64,000 nucleotides of DNA from Roseovarius sp. A-2 (GCF_002072155.1 NZ_BDIY01000001.1:248001-312000), one strand, 5' to 3'; shown: positions 27,285-35,893, numbered from the stretch's first letter. Notes: a model not told the origin generated them from the sequence alone. Translations and numbers: made by a program.

Positions 27285-28643
27285 ATGCAACACCGTCTTT
27301 CATATCGCCAGCACGCCCGCGCCGTTATGGGCCTTGGCCTGCCGCTGGTGGGCAGCCACGTGGCGCAGTTCGCCATCACGCTGACCGATGCGTTGATGCT
27401 CGGCTGGTATTCGGTCGAGGCATTGGCCGCCGAGGTTCTGGGCGGTACGATGTTCTTCGTGGTCTTCATCATGGGCTCGGGCTTTGCCTGGGCGGTGATG
27501 CCGATGGTGGCCTCTGCCGAGGCCAGCGGCGAAGGCGCGCAGGTGCGCCGTATCACACGTATGGGGCTTTGGGCGTCGGTGCTCTTCGGTCTTGTCACGC
27601 TGCCGCTGATGCTGGGCTCGGAGACGGTGTTCGGTGCGCTCGGGCAGGCCCCGGCCACATCGGCGCTGGGGGCCGATTACCTGATCATTGCCGGTTGGGG
27701 CATCCTGCCGGCGCTGATGGTGATGGTGCTGAAATCCTATCTCGCGGCGCTGGAGCGCACGGCGGTGGTGCTGTGGATCACGCTGGCGGCGGTGGCGATG
27801 AATATCGTGGTCAACTACCTGTTGATCTTCGGCAACCTGGGATTTCCGGAACTCGGCGTGCGGGGGGCGGCGGTCGCGTCGCTCAGCGTGCATATCGGCT
27901 CGCTTCTGGCGCTGATGGTCTATGTGCGGCTGGTGGCCCCCGAGCACGCGCTTTTCACCCGCCTCTGGCGCCCGGACTGGGAGGCGCTGGGCCGCGTCTT
28001 TCGGCTTGGCTGGCCCATCGGCATGACCAATCTGGCCGAGGTCGGGCTCTTCGCTGCGGCCTCGGTGATGATGGGATGGCTGGGCACGCTGCCATTGGCC
28101 GCGCATGGCATCGCGATGCAGGTGACATCGGTGGTGTTCATGGTGCATGTCGGCCTGTCGAATGCCGCAACGGTGCGCGCGGGGCAGGCCTATGGGCGTG
28201 GCGACGGGCAGGGGCTGCGCGACGGGGCGCGGGTGGTGCTGGGGCTGTCGGGGGCGGTGGCGCTGGTGACGATGATCCTGTTGCTGACGGTGCCGGAGCC
28301 GATGATCGGCCTGTTTCTGGATCCCGGTGACCCCGACCGCGCCGCGGTGATCGAGATCGGGCGCGGGCTGCTGGCGGCGGCGGCGCTGTTTCAACTGCTC
28401 GATGCGGCGCAGGTCATGGCGCTGGGCCTCTTGCGCGGGGTGCAGGATACCCGGGTGCCGATGGTGATCGCGGCGCTGAGCTATTGGGCCGTCGGCGTGC
28501 CGGTGAGCTATGTGTTGGGGTTTACCCTCGGCTATGGCGGGGCGGGCATCTGGCTCGGCCTCGCGGCGGGGCTGGCGCTGGCGGGGGTGTTCATGCTCTT
28601 GCGGTTCTGGGGCTGGTCGGCGCGCGGCGTGTCACCGGCCTGA
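27285..28643 (+). CDS. MATE-family efflux transporter
   Basis: A membrane protein of about 452 residues with twelve hydrophobic segments. GLPLVGSHVAQFAITLTDAL in helix 1 and MNIVVNYLLIFGNLGFPELG after helix 5 are typical of the multidrug and toxin extrusion (NorM-type) family. It exports cationic drugs or metabolites using Na+ or H+. ATG 27285 lacks a good ribosome-binding site; an upstream ATG at 27249 is possible. It follows the metal exporter gene closely. Confidence 0.9.
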   Translation: MQHRLSYRQHARAVMGLGLPLVGSHVAQFAITLTDALMLGWYSVEALAAEVLGGTMFFVVFIMGSGFAWAVMPMVASAEASGEGAQVRRITRMGLWASVLFGLVTLPLMLGSETVFGALGQAPATSALGADYLIIAGWGILPALMVMVLKSYLAALERTAVVLWITLAAVAMNIVVNYLLIFGNLGFPELGVRGAAVASLSVHIGSLLALMVYVRLVAPEHALFTRLWRPDWEALGRVFRLGWPIGMTNLAEVGLFAAASVMMGWLGTLPLAAHGIAMQVTSVVFMVHVGLSNAATVRAGQAYGRGDGQGLRDGARVVLGLSGAVALVTMILLLTVPEPMIGLFLDPGDPDRAAVIEIGRGLLAAAALFQLLDAAQVMALGLLRGVQDTRVPMVIAALSYWAVGVPVSYVLGFTLGYGGAGIWLGLAAGLALAGVFMLLRFWGWSARGVSPA

Positions 28644-28652
28644 GCGGGGGGC

Positions 28653-28732
28653 GCAAGCCGTTTGCAAACGGCTTGCACGCGGCGTGGACGCCGCGTCAAA
28701 GGCTTTTGCAAAAGCCTTTGGAGCAAGACGCG
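28653..28732. repeat. cluster of three palindromes between convergent genes
   Basis: Two perfect 24-bp palindromes, 28653-28676 (centre CGTTTGCAAACG) and 28697-28720 (centre GCTTTTGCAAAAGC), flank a 9-bp inverted repeat ACGCGGCGT-GG-ACGCCGCGT (28677-28696) with no spacer. CGCGTC (28692-28697) can also pair with GACGCG (28727-28732) around the last palindrome. The block fills the 95-base gap between the MATE gene and bfr. It may terminate both, or be a repetitive element. Confidence 0.85.
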
Positions 28733-28738
28733 CGGGTG

Positions 28739-29224
28739 TCACGCGCCGGTATCCGCCGGGCTGGCATTGAGCAACCCGTAGCGTTCGGCGCCGAGATCGT
28801 CGAAGAGGTCGATCTGGGTTTCCAGAAAGTCGATATGGCCTTCTTCGTCGGCGATCAGCGTCTCGAACAGGTTCTTGGAGACGTAATCGCTCACGCTCTC
28901 GCAATGGTCGCGCGCCTCGATATAGAGTGTGCGCGCGTCATGCTCTGCGGCGAGGTCCGACTCGAGCGTCTCGCGCAGGGTCTGTCCGATGCGCAGCGGA
29001 TCGAGCTTTTGCAGGTTCGGATGCCCGCCGAGGAAGATGATCCGCTCGATCAGCGTGTCGGCGTGGTGCATCTCCTCGATGCTTTCCTCGCGCGACTTGG
29101 CGGCGATGCGGCCATAGCCCCAGTCCTCTTGCAGGCGGTAATGCAGCCAGTACTGGCTGACGGCGGTCAGTTCACTCCTGAGCGCCTGATTGAGATAATC
29201 GATGACCTTGGCGTCGCCCTTCAT
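28739..29224 (-). CDS. bfr: bacterioferritin (heme-binding type)
   Basis: A 161-residue bacterioferritin starting [20 protein letters not shown], as in E. coli. Ferroxidase residues Glu18, Glu51, His54, Glu94, Glu127 and His130 align without gaps, and Met52 (IEEMHHAD), the inter-subunit heme ligand, is present. It stores iron as a 24-mer shell. GGGGAG precedes ATG 29224; the start lies inside the end of bfd, so translation is probably coupled. It is the last gene of the hemP-orf-bfd-bfr operon. Confidence 0.95.
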   Translation of the reverse strand: MKGDAKVIDYLNQALRSELTAVSQYWLHYRLQEDWGYGRIAAKSREESIEEMHHADTLIERIIFLGGHPNLQKLDPLRIGQTLRETLESDLAAEHDARTLYIEARDHCESVSDYVSKNLFETLIADEEGHIDFLETQIDLFDDLGAERYGLLNASPADTGA

Positions 29225-29465
29225 ATGCGTCTCCCCGGGTGGTGGCGCGGCGGAGGCCGCACAATTGCATAGGTATCCCGAGGCTATCTGCCTTGCGCAT
29301 GGTGTCAACAAAGAGCGGCAGGCATCCGCCGCAATCGGCGCGTTTGCCCAATGCGCGGTAGACTTTGCCAGGGGTGATCAGCGTGTCGGGGTCTGAGGCG
29401 CGCATCCAGTCCATGGCCCGATGAATGTCATCATCGGAGATCGCCATGCAGTGACAGATCATCAT
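29172..29465 (-). CDS. bfd: bacterioferritin-associated ferredoxin, with long tail
   Basis: A 97-residue [2Fe-2S] protein. Cys4 and Cys6 (MICHCMAIS) and Cys45 and Cys48 ([10 protein letters not shown]) are the four cluster ligands of Bfd (CxC...CxxC). Bfd reduces bacterioferritin to mobilise stored iron. The usual protein ends soon after the CxxC, at about 64 residues. Here the frame continues about 36 residues ([18 protein letters not shown]) and overlaps the bfr start by 53 bases. A frameshift close to the CxxC, or simple use of a later stop, could explain this. Start at 29465 or 29462 (two Met in a row). Confidence 0.85.
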   Translation of the reverse strand: MMICHCMAISDDDIHRAMDWMRASDPDTLITPGKVYRALGKRADCGGCLPLFVDTMRKADSLGIPMQLCGLRRATTRGDAYEGRRQGHRLSQSGAQE

Positions 29466-29484
29466 CGGGTCGTGCTCCTGTGCC

Positions 29485-29955
29485 TCAGTGTCGGGTCGTG
29501 TTTGCCGGGTCGGGGATGCTCTGCGCCCGCTGGCGCAGTAGCGCACGGTGCAGGGCGAGACCAAACCGGCCGGCCGCATCCACCAATGGCATGATGCCGC
29601 GCGGCGCGACCAGCAGGCTGGCCAGCATCAGCGCATCCTCGCGCTCGCCCAGTGCCGCCTCTTCGACGAAGCGGGCAAAGGCCGCCTCGTCGAGCCCCAC
29701 GCAACGGCATTGCGGCGCGTGACAGCGCAGCGGGCGGCGGATATGCGGGCCCAGAACCTCGGTCAGGTCCTGCAACGCCTCGAAGGCGGCGCAGGCAGGG
29801 GCATTGGCCATCTGCGTGCGCAGCAGGCCAAGGGCGGCCGAGGCCCCGCCGCGATTCCACTGGCGCAGACAGGCGATGACCATGCCCGGCAGGCCGGTCA
29901 TCTCGTCGATCCGCGCCACGGGCGCGTCGGGGGTGAAGGTGCGCGCATGTTTCAT
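29485..29955 (-). CDS. uncharacterised Cys-containing protein in the iron operon
   Basis: A 156-residue soluble protein with no signal peptide. The first half is helical (GLPGMVIACLRQWNRGGASA). The centre holds CHAPQCRCVGLDE, a C-x5-C-x-C pattern that could bind metal or an Fe-S cluster, with further Cys at about 29 and 55. The second half is helical (LGEREDALMLASLLVAPRGI). Its ATG overlaps the hemP stop (ATGA) and bfd follows after 19 bases, so it is co-expressed with heme uptake and iron storage genes. I recognise no family. A role in iron or heme handling is inferred from position. Confidence 0.8.
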   Translation of the reverse strand: MKHARTFTPDAPVARIDEMTGLPGMVIACLRQWNRGGASAALGLLRTQMANAPACAAFEALQDLTEVLGPHIRRPLRCHAPQCRCVGLDEAAFARFVEEAALGEREDALMLASLLVAPRGIMPLVDAAGRFGLALHRALLRQRAQSIPDPANTTRH

Positions 29956-30116
29956 TTCGTGAGGATCAGCTTGCCCGCGCGGGTGATGCGCAGGGTATAG
30001 ACCTGACCGTCGAGCACGATCAGCGCGGTGTTCGCCCCGCCGGTGAGCGCGCGGGCGTCGTGACAGGCGGCCTCGGCCAGCAGGTCGGGTTCGGTTCTGG
30101 TTTGTGCGCGGATCAT
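29952..30116 (-). CDS. hemP: hemin uptake protein HemP
   Basis: A 54-residue protein starting MIRAQTRTEPDLLAEAACHD. The C-terminal half, LIVLDGQVYTLRITRAGKLI followed by LTK, is the HemP family signature (hydrophobic strand, Y-x-L-R-x-T-R-x-G-K-L-I-L-T-K). HemP proteins are short, usually head iron-responsive operons, and in Burkholderia act as regulators of heme receptor genes. It is the first gene of an operon with an uncharacterised protein, bfd and bfr, joined to the next gene by an ATGA overlap. Confidence 0.87.
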   Translation of the reverse strand: MIRAQTRTEPDLLAEAACHDARALTGGANTALIVLDGQVYTLRITRAGKLILTK

Positions 30117-30373
30117 GTCTGAGCCCCCGCGTGTTCGGTCATCGGATATGCCATGCTGGTAAGTCCCTTTCGGTTCGCGTTTCGCCGGGCTCGCCTTGGG
30201 TCGGACTGGCTTGGCCCCTTATTTCTGACTTTTATCGTAAGGAATGTCAATTCCCGATAATTCCACTCGGGATTAATAAAAGCTGAATTCCCGCTGGCCA
30301 GACGGGGCTTTTGCGCGCTAGGGTTTTTCTGTCCCTGATGGGATCAAGCCGCGCAACCCGACCGGATCCAGCG
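30117..30373. promoter_or_regulatory. AT-rich divergent promoter region of hemP operon and NUDIX gene
   Basis: The 257-base spacer between divergent hemP and the NUDIX gene is AT-rich at 30222-30296. Toward hemP a perfect TTGACA lies at 30250-30245, but no good -10 box follows. TTCCCGA (30251-30257) and TCGGGA (30267-30272) form a 6-bp dyad with a 9-base spacer right beside it, a plausible operator for an iron regulator (Irr, RirA or Fur type). I could not match a known Irr or RirA consensus. Confidence 0.35.
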
Positions 30374-30850
30374 ATGACCCTTCAGGCGATCAAGCAGATG
30401 CCGCTCAGCCTGCCTGCGGCCTCCAAGACGGAGGTGCGCACGCAATTCGGCGCGCTGTGCTATCGAATGTGCGACGGCAAACCCGAAATCCTGTTGGTGA
30501 CCAGCCGGGGATCGGGCCGCTGGATCATTCCCAAGGGCTGGCCGATGCCGGGTCGCACGCCCGCCGAGATGGTCCTGCGCGAGGCCTGGGAGGAGGCCGG
30601 TGTGCGCGGCGTGGCACATGGCGTGGCGCTTGGGCTCTATTCCTACACCAAGGTGGTCGGGCCCGAGCGCGGCGTGCCGTGCCTGGTGATGGTCTATCCG
30701 GTTCAGGTCAAATCCATGGCGGCCAGGTTTCCCGAGGTGGGTCAGCGTCGGCATAAATGGTTGCGCCCCAAGAAAGCCGCCAAACGGGTAGGAGAAAGCG
30801 AACTGGCGCATCTGATCCGCAGCTTCGATCCGCGCAAGCTGGGGATATAG
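30374..30850 (+). CDS. NUDIX hydrolase (DIPP-like)
   Basis: A 158-residue NUDIX protein. The box reads GWPMPGRTPAEMVLREAWEE followed by AGV; the first Glu of the consensus G-x5-E is Arg here, as is common in the diphosphoinositol-polyphosphate-hydrolase-like subgroup (K or R after G-x5). The REAWEEAGV core with its metal-binding Glu residues is intact. IIPKGWPM before it is also typical. It probably hydrolyses a nucleoside-diphosphate-linked compound; the substrate is unknown. ATG 30374 is chosen, with ATG 30338 and 30311 as alternatives. Confidence 0.85.
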   Translation: MTLQAIKQMPLSLPAASKTEVRTQFGALCYRMCDGKPEILLVTSRGSGRWIIPKGWPMPGRTPAEMVLREAWEEAGVRGVAHGVALGLYSYTKVVGPERGVPCLVMVYPVQVKSMAARFPEVGQRRHKWLRPKKAAKRVGESELAHLIRSFDPRKLGI

Positions 30851-30921
30851 GCCACGCCGACTGCGCTTGATATTGGCCGCGCAGGGCGTAATTATGCGTG
30901 GATGATCAGATGGATCGAATG

Positions 30922-31344
30922 ATGATACAGTTTTCGCTGAAATGCGAGGCGGATCACCGCTTCGACAGTTGGTTCAAGTCGGCGACCGCCTTCGACACGC
31001 TGCATGCCGCAGGCATGGTGAGTTGCCCGGTCTGCGGGTCGACCCGTGTAGACAAGGCGTTGATGGCCCCGCGCGTGCAGTCGGGCGGCACAGGTCCGGA
31101 GGAGGCCCGCGAGACCGATTGCACCCCCGTCGCGGAGGCCCTGGCCAAGTTGCGCCGCAAGATCGAGGACACGGCAGATTATGTCGGCGTGGATTTTGCC
31201 CGCGAGGCGCGCGACATGCATGACGGGCTGACGCCCGAGCGCAGCATCTATGGTGAGGCCAAACCGGAAGACGCGCGCAGGCTGATCGAGGACGGCGTGC
31301 CGGTCGCGCCCTTGCCGTTCCTTCCCCGGCGCAAGGCGAACTGA
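30922..31344 (+). CDS. DUF1178 family protein
   Basis: A 140-residue soluble protein. MIQFSLKCEADHRFDSWFKS is the DUF1178 N-terminus and SCPVCGSTRVDKALMAPRV the second half of a predicted zinc ribbon: Cys8 plus the CPVC pair. The C-terminal part (DYVGVDFAREARDMHDG, RSIYGEAKPEDARRLIEDG) is also typical. Starts at GTG 30898, ATG 30910 or ATG 30919 would only add non-family residues. Function of the family is unknown. Confidence 0.9.
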   Translation: MIQFSLKCEADHRFDSWFKSATAFDTLHAAGMVSCPVCGSTRVDKALMAPRVQSGGTGPEEARETDCTPVAEALAKLRRKIEDTADYVGVDFAREARDMHDGLTPERSIYGEAKPEDARRLIEDGVPVAPLPFLPRRKAN

Positions 31345-31367
31345 CCCCGAGAAGAAAGGCAATCCCC

Positions 31368-32015
31368 ATGCATATCGTCATCACCGGTGCCAATCGCGGT
31401 ATCGGCCACGCGATGGCCGAGCGCGCCCGTGCCGCCGGGCATCAGGTCACTGGCACCGCGCGGGAGCCGGTTGATGATCTAGTTGCGCTCGACGTGACCG
31501 ATCCGGTGTCCTGCGGCGCGCTGGCCGAGCATTTGCAAGACCACCCCGTCGATCTGCTGGTCTGCAACGCGGGCATCTATCCCGACAAGGGCCAGCCGCT
31601 GGAAACTGGCTATCCGGCGGCGATGTGGGCCGAGAGTTTTGCCACCAATGTCACGGGCGTGTTCCTGTGCATCCAGAGCCTGCTGCCCAATCTGCGCGCC
31701 GCGCAGGGTGCCAAGATCGCCATCATTTCGAGCCAGATGGCCAGTCACACCCTCGCACCGGGCGGCAGCTATATCTACCGTGCCTCCAAGGCGGCAGCGC
31801 TCAATCTGGGGCGCAATCTCGCCGCCGATCTGGCGCCCGAGGGGATCGCCGTGGGCATCTATCATCCCGGCTGGGTGCGCACCGATATGGGCGGCGACGC
31901 GGCTGAGATCTCGGTGGATGAGGCGGCCGACGGGCTGCTTGCGCGTTTTGCCGCGCTCGACATGGCCGCGACCGGCTGTTTCCAGACATGGGACGGGCGT
32001 GATCACCCGTATTGA
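31368..32015 (+). CDS. short-chain dehydrogenase/reductase
   Basis: A 215-residue classical-fold SDR. ITGANRGIGHAMAERA is the TGxxxGIG nucleotide-binding motif, LLVCNAGIY the NAG motif, ISSQMASHT the catalytic Ser region and YIYRASKAAALNLGRN the YxxxK catalytic pair. PGWVRTDMGG after it is also conserved. The chain is shorter than typical 250-residue SDRs. The substrate is not recognisable. AAGAAAGGCAAT precedes ATG. Confidence 0.88.
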   Translation: MHIVITGANRGIGHAMAERARAAGHQVTGTAREPVDDLVALDVTDPVSCGALAEHLQDHPVDLLVCNAGIYPDKGQPLETGYPAAMWAESFATNVTGVFLCIQSLLPNLRAAQGAKIAIISSQMASHTLAPGGSYIYRASKAAALNLGRNLAADLAPEGIAVGIYHPGWVRTDMGGDAAEISVDEAADGLLARFAALDMAATGCFQTWDGRDHPY

Positions 32016-32223
32016 GGCGGGGTGTTTGGGCGATTGGCCTGGAGTGCTCGTTGCACGCGGCCAGCCGATGCGTTTCGCGCGGGATGCGGCAGCGGCGGCT
32101 TCAGGCCAATCTGTCCCACCCCCAAACCGCCGCACGCAAATTCCCCCGCGACACCTGCGCACTTGCGCGCGCGTGCGACCATGCGTAAACCCCGTCCGGT
32201 GAAAAAGCCTCAGGATCGCGCAC

Positions 32224-33462
32224 ATGCCCGTTCTCGTGATGAAATTCGGCGGCACCTCGGTCGCCAATATCGACCGCATCCGGCGCGCCGCCAAGCGCGT
32301 GGGCGTCGAGGTGGCCAAGGGCTATGACGTGATCGTCATCGTCTCGGCCATGTCGGGCAAGACCAACGAACTGGTGAACTGGGTGGGCGAAATTTCGCCG
32401 CTTTACGACGCGCGGGAATACGATGCAGTGGTCAGCTCCGGCGAGAACGTGACCGCCGGGCTGATGGCGCTCACCTTGCAGGAAATGGATATTCCGGCGC
32501 GCAGCTGGCAGGGCTGGCAGGTGCCGCTCAAGACCAACTCGGCGCATTCCGCCGCCCGGATCGAGGATATCCCGCCCGACAATATCAACGCGCGTTTCGC
32601 GCAGGGCATGCGCGTGGCGGTGGTTGCGGGGTTTCAGGGGATCAGCCCCGAGGGCCGCATCACCACGCTGGGGCGGGGTGGTTCCGACACCACCGCCGTG
32701 GCCTTTGCCGCGGCGTTCAATGCCGAGCGCTGCGACATCTACACGGATGTCGACGGCGTCTATACAACCGATCCGCGGATCAGCTCCAAGGCGCGCAAAC
32801 TGGACAAGATCGCCTTCGAGGAAATGCTGGAACTGGCCTCGCTCGGGGCCAAGGTGCTGCAAACCCGCTCGGTCGAGCTGGCGATGCGCTACAATGTGAA
32901 ACTGCGCGTGCTCAGCAGTTTCGAGGAACAATCGGATGAGGCCGGCACGCTTGTCTGCGCCGAGGAGGAAATCATGGAATCGAATGTTGTCAGTGGCATC
33001 GCCTATTCCCGGGATGAGTCAAAGATGACCCTCGTCTCGGTGGCGGACCGGCCCGGCATTGCGGCGGCCATCTTTGGGCCGCTGTCCGAGGCGGGGATCA
33101 ACGTCGACATGATCGTGCAGAACATCGCCGAGGAAGGCCGCACCGACATGACCTTCTCTTGCCCGACCGATCAGGTCAAACGCGCCGAACAGGCGTTGCA
33201 GGCGGCCAAGGAGGCGGGGCAGATCAACTATCACGACCTTATCGCCGACACCGACGTGGCCAAGGTCTCGGCTGTGGGCATCGGTATGCGCAGCCAGTCG
33301 GGCGTCGCGGCGCGGATGTTCAAGACGCTGAGTGACGAAGGTGTGAACATCAAGGTCATTGCAACCTCTGAGATCAAAATTTCCGTTCTGATCGACCGGA
33401 AATACATGGAACTCGCGGTTCAGGCCCTGCATGATGCCTTCGAGTTGGACAAATCGGCCTGA
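32224..33462 (+). CDS. lysC: aspartate kinase (lysine-sensitive type)
   Basis: A 412-residue aspartokinase, first step of the lysine, threonine and methionine pathway. MPVLVMKFGGTSVANIDRI holds the phosphate-binding KFGGTS motif, and GRGGSDTTAVAFAAAFNAE the catalytic/aspartate-binding region with TDVDGVYTTDPRI. Residues from about 265 form two ACT domains (VADRPGIAAAIFGPLSEAGI, VGIGMRSQSGVAARMF) that bind allosteric lysine or threonine. It lies 60 bases before ptsP, a common neighbour in alphaproteobacteria. Confidence 0.95.
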   Translation: MPVLVMKFGGTSVANIDRIRRAAKRVGVEVAKGYDVIVIVSAMSGKTNELVNWVGEISPLYDAREYDAVVSSGENVTAGLMALTLQEMDIPARSWQGWQVPLKTNSAHSAARIEDIPPDNINARFAQGMRVAVVAGFQGISPEGRITTLGRGGSDTTAVAFAAAFNAERCDIYTDVDGVYTTDPRISSKARKLDKIAFEEMLELASLGAKVLQTRSVELAMRYNVKLRVLSSFEEQSDEAGTLVCAEEEIMESNVVSGIAYSRDESKMTLVSVADRPGIAAAIFGPLSEAGINVDMIVQNIAEEGRTDMTFSCPTDQVKRAEQALQAAKEAGQINYHDLIADTDVAKVSAVGIGMRSQSGVAARMFKTLSDEGVNIKVIATSEIKISVLIDRKYMELAVQALHDAFELDKSA

Positions 33463-33522
33463 GTCTGCGCGCGGCGCGCCGGGCAGGCCGGCCCTGAAAC
33501 GGCCCCGGGGGGACCGCCACCC

Positions 33523-35766
33523 ATGAGAGACAGCTTCAAGACCGACAGCCGCCAGATGCTAGGCCGCCTGCGTGCGATCATGGCAGAGGATGCGGGCGGG
33601 CAGATGCGGCTCGACCAGATTACCCGGCTAATTGCCGAGGAGATGCATACCGAGGTCTGCTCGATCTATCTATTCCGCGACGAGGATACGCTGGAGCTCT
33701 GCGCCACTGAAGGGCTCAAGGCGGAGGCCGTGCACCAGACCCGAATGCGGCTGGGCGAGGGTCTGGTGGGCCGGGTCGCGCGCGCGGGCGAGGTGATCAA
33801 CACCGACAACGCCCCCGCCGCCAAGGGCTTTCGCTTCATGCCCGAGACCGGGGAGGAGGCCTATTCCTCCTTTGCCGGGGTGCCGGTGCAACGACTGGGT
33901 GAAAAACTGGGCGTGCTGGTGGTGCAATCGAAACAGGCGCGGCAGTTCTCCGAGGAAGAGATCTACGCGCTCGAGGTGGTGGCCATGGTGCTGGCCGAAA
34001 TGGCCGAACTGGGCGCTTTCGTGGGCGAGGGCGACGCGATGTCGGCCCGCCATAGCCAGGCGGTGCTGTTTCGCGGGGCCTGCGGGCAGGAGGGTGCGGC
34101 GCAGGGTCATGTCTGGCTGCACGAGCCGCGCGTCGTCGTCACCAACCCGATCGCCGAGGATCCCGCGCGCGAGCTCGAGCGCCTGCACGAGGCGGTCGAG
34201 ACGCTGCGCGTCGGCGTCGACCGGATGCTCAGTTCCGCCAAGGGTGGCGAAAAAGAGCATCTCGACGTGCTCGAAGCCTATCGCATGTTTGCCAATTCCA
34301 AGGGCTGGATGCGCCGGATGGAGGGCAATATCGACAGCGGTCTCTCGGCCGAGGCGGCGGTGGAAAAGGAACAATCCGCCGCCCGCGCGAGGATGAGCCA
34401 GGTCAGCGACGCCTACCTGCGCGAACGGCTGCATGATCTCGACGATCTGAGCAACCGCCTGCTGCGCATCCTGACCGGGCAGGGCCACGAGACCGGCGCG
34501 GAAATGCCCGCCGACCCGATTCTGGTGGCGCGCAATATCGGCCCCGCAGAATTGCTGGATTACGGCCGCAGCCTCAAGGGGGTGGTGCTGGAGGAAGGCG
34601 CGGTTGGCAGTCATGCCGCCATCGTCGCCCGCGCGCTCGCGATCCCGCTGATCATTCACGCGGCGCGGATCACCACCGAGGCGCTCAACGGCGATCTGAT
34701 CCTTGTGGATGGCGATCAGGGTTTCGCGCATCTGCGACCGGGAGAGTCCGTCGTCTCGGCGTTTCGCGACAAGATGGCGATGCAGGCACAGGCGCAGGAG
34801 CGCTACGCCTCGATCCGCGACAAGCCCGCCGAGACGCTATGTGGCGCGCACGTCAAGCTCAAGATGAATGCCGGGCTGATGGCCGATCTGCCGAGCCTCG
34901 AAAGCTCGGGGGCCGAAGGGGTGGGGCTGTTCCGAACCGAGTTGCAATTCCTCATTCGCAACCACATGCCCAAGCGTGCGGAACTGTCGGAGCTTTATGC
35001 CCGCGTGATGGACGCCGCCAAAGAGCAGCGCGTGGTGTTTCGCACGCTCGATATCGGGTCCGACAAGGTGTTGCCCTACATGAAGGCCACCGACGAGCCC
35101 AACCCGGCGATGGGCTGGCGCGCGATCCGGGTGGGGCTGGATAAACCAGGTGTCATGCGGATGCAGCTTCAGGCGCTGATCCGCGCCGCCAAGGGGCGGC
35201 CGCTGACGATCATGTTCCCCTTCGTGGCGCAGCGTGACGAATTCACCGCCGCCCGCGCCGAGATGGACAAGGCCCTGGCCCGCGAGCGCATCCTCGGCCA
35301 TCCGATCCCCGAAGTGATCGAGGTGGGCGCGATGCTGGAGACGCCGTCGCTCGCCTTCGCGCCGGATTCCTTTTACGCGGATGTGGATTTCCTCTCGGTG
35401 GGTGGCAACGATCTCAAGCAGTTTTTCTTTGCCGCCGACCGCGAGAACGAGCGCGTGCGCCGCCGCTACGACACGCTCAACGTGAGCTTTCTCAACTTCC
35501 TCGAAGGTATCGTCTATCGCTGTGCCACGCTCGACACCCCGCTCAGTTTCTGTGGCGAGGATGCGGGCCGCCCGGTCGAGGCCGCCTGCCTTGCCGCCAT
35601 CGGGTTTCGCTCGCTGTCGATGCGCCCGGCGTCCATTGGCCCGGTCAAGAGCGTGTTGCGGCGCATCGACCTTGGCGAATTGCGCGACGTGATCCATGCC
35701 GAGCGCAGCGCCGGCGCGCAAAGCGTGCGCCCCGCAGTGATGGAGTATCTGCGCGAAAAGTTATGA
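33523..35766 (+). CDS. ptsP: PEP-protein phosphotransferase, enzyme I of the nitrogen PTS
   Basis: A 747-residue EI-Ntr. An N-terminal GAF domain (about 15-165, YLFRDEDTLELCATEGL) can sense small ligands. The HPr-binding/phospho-His domain carries GAVGSHAAIVARALAIPL with its active His, and the PEP-binding barrel contains EGVGLFRTELQFLIRN and LSVGGNDLKQFFFAADREN. It phosphorylates NPr (PtsO) from PEP, a signalling cascade linking nitrogen and carbon status to regulators and potassium transport. ptsO and ptsN are not in the window. Confidence 0.94.
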   Translation: MRDSFKTDSRQMLGRLRAIMAEDAGGQMRLDQITRLIAEEMHTEVCSIYLFRDEDTLELCATEGLKAEAVHQTRMRLGEGLVGRVARAGEVINTDNAPAAKGFRFMPETGEEAYSSFAGVPVQRLGEKLGVLVVQSKQARQFSEEEIYALEVVAMVLAEMAELGAFVGEGDAMSARHSQAVLFRGACGQEGAAQGHVWLHEPRVVVTNPIAEDPARELERLHEAVETLRVGVDRMLSSAKGGEKEHLDVLEAYRMFANSKGWMRRMEGNIDSGLSAEAAVEKEQSAARARMSQVSDAYLRERLHDLDDLSNRLLRILTGQGHETGAEMPADPILVARNIGPAELLDYGRSLKGVVLEEGAVGSHAAIVARALAIPLIIHAARITTEALNGDLILVDGDQGFAHLRPGESVVSAFRDKMAMQAQAQERYASIRDKPAETLCGAHVKLKMNAGLMADLPSLESSGAEGVGLFRTELQFLIRNHMPKRAELSELYARVMDAAKEQRVVFRTLDIGSDKVLPYMKATDEPNPAMGWRAIRVGLDKPGVMRMQLQALIRAAKGRPLTIMFPFVAQRDEFTAARAEMDKALARERILGHPIPEVIEVGAMLETPSLAFAPDSFYADVDFLSVGGNDLKQFFFAADRENERVRRRYDTLNVSFLNFLEGIVYRCATLDTPLSFCGEDAGRPVEAACLAAIGFRSLSMRPASIGPVKSVLRRIDLGELRDVIHAERSAGAQSVRPAVMEYLREKL

Positions 35767-35837
35767 TGTGTGGATGGTATGTGGTGGATCTTGGCCTGAA
35801 GCGGACCTTCGCATCTAACACCAACGCGCAGAATCAA

Positions 35838-35893
35838 GGTGCCGCAGGCACCGCCGCGCAGCGGTCATGCCGAAGGCATGCCTGTGGCATGCC
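35838..35893. repeat. chain of short hairpins after ptsP
   Basis: Four short inverted repeats with 3-base loops follow each other: GGTGCC-GCA-GGCACC (35838-35852), CCGC-GCA-GCGG (35854-35864), CATGCC-GAA-GGCATG (35866-35880) and CATGCC-TGT-GGCATG (35877-35891). The last two share a stem, so only one of them can form at a time. The spacer belongs to neither ptsP nor the following gene. It may end ptsP transcription, or be a repetitive element. Confidence 0.8.

Noticed and set aside
30117..30373. Clear RirA, Irr or Fur box upstream of hemP
   Set aside because: I found a dyad and TTGACA but no stretch fitting a known consensus closely enough to name the regulator.
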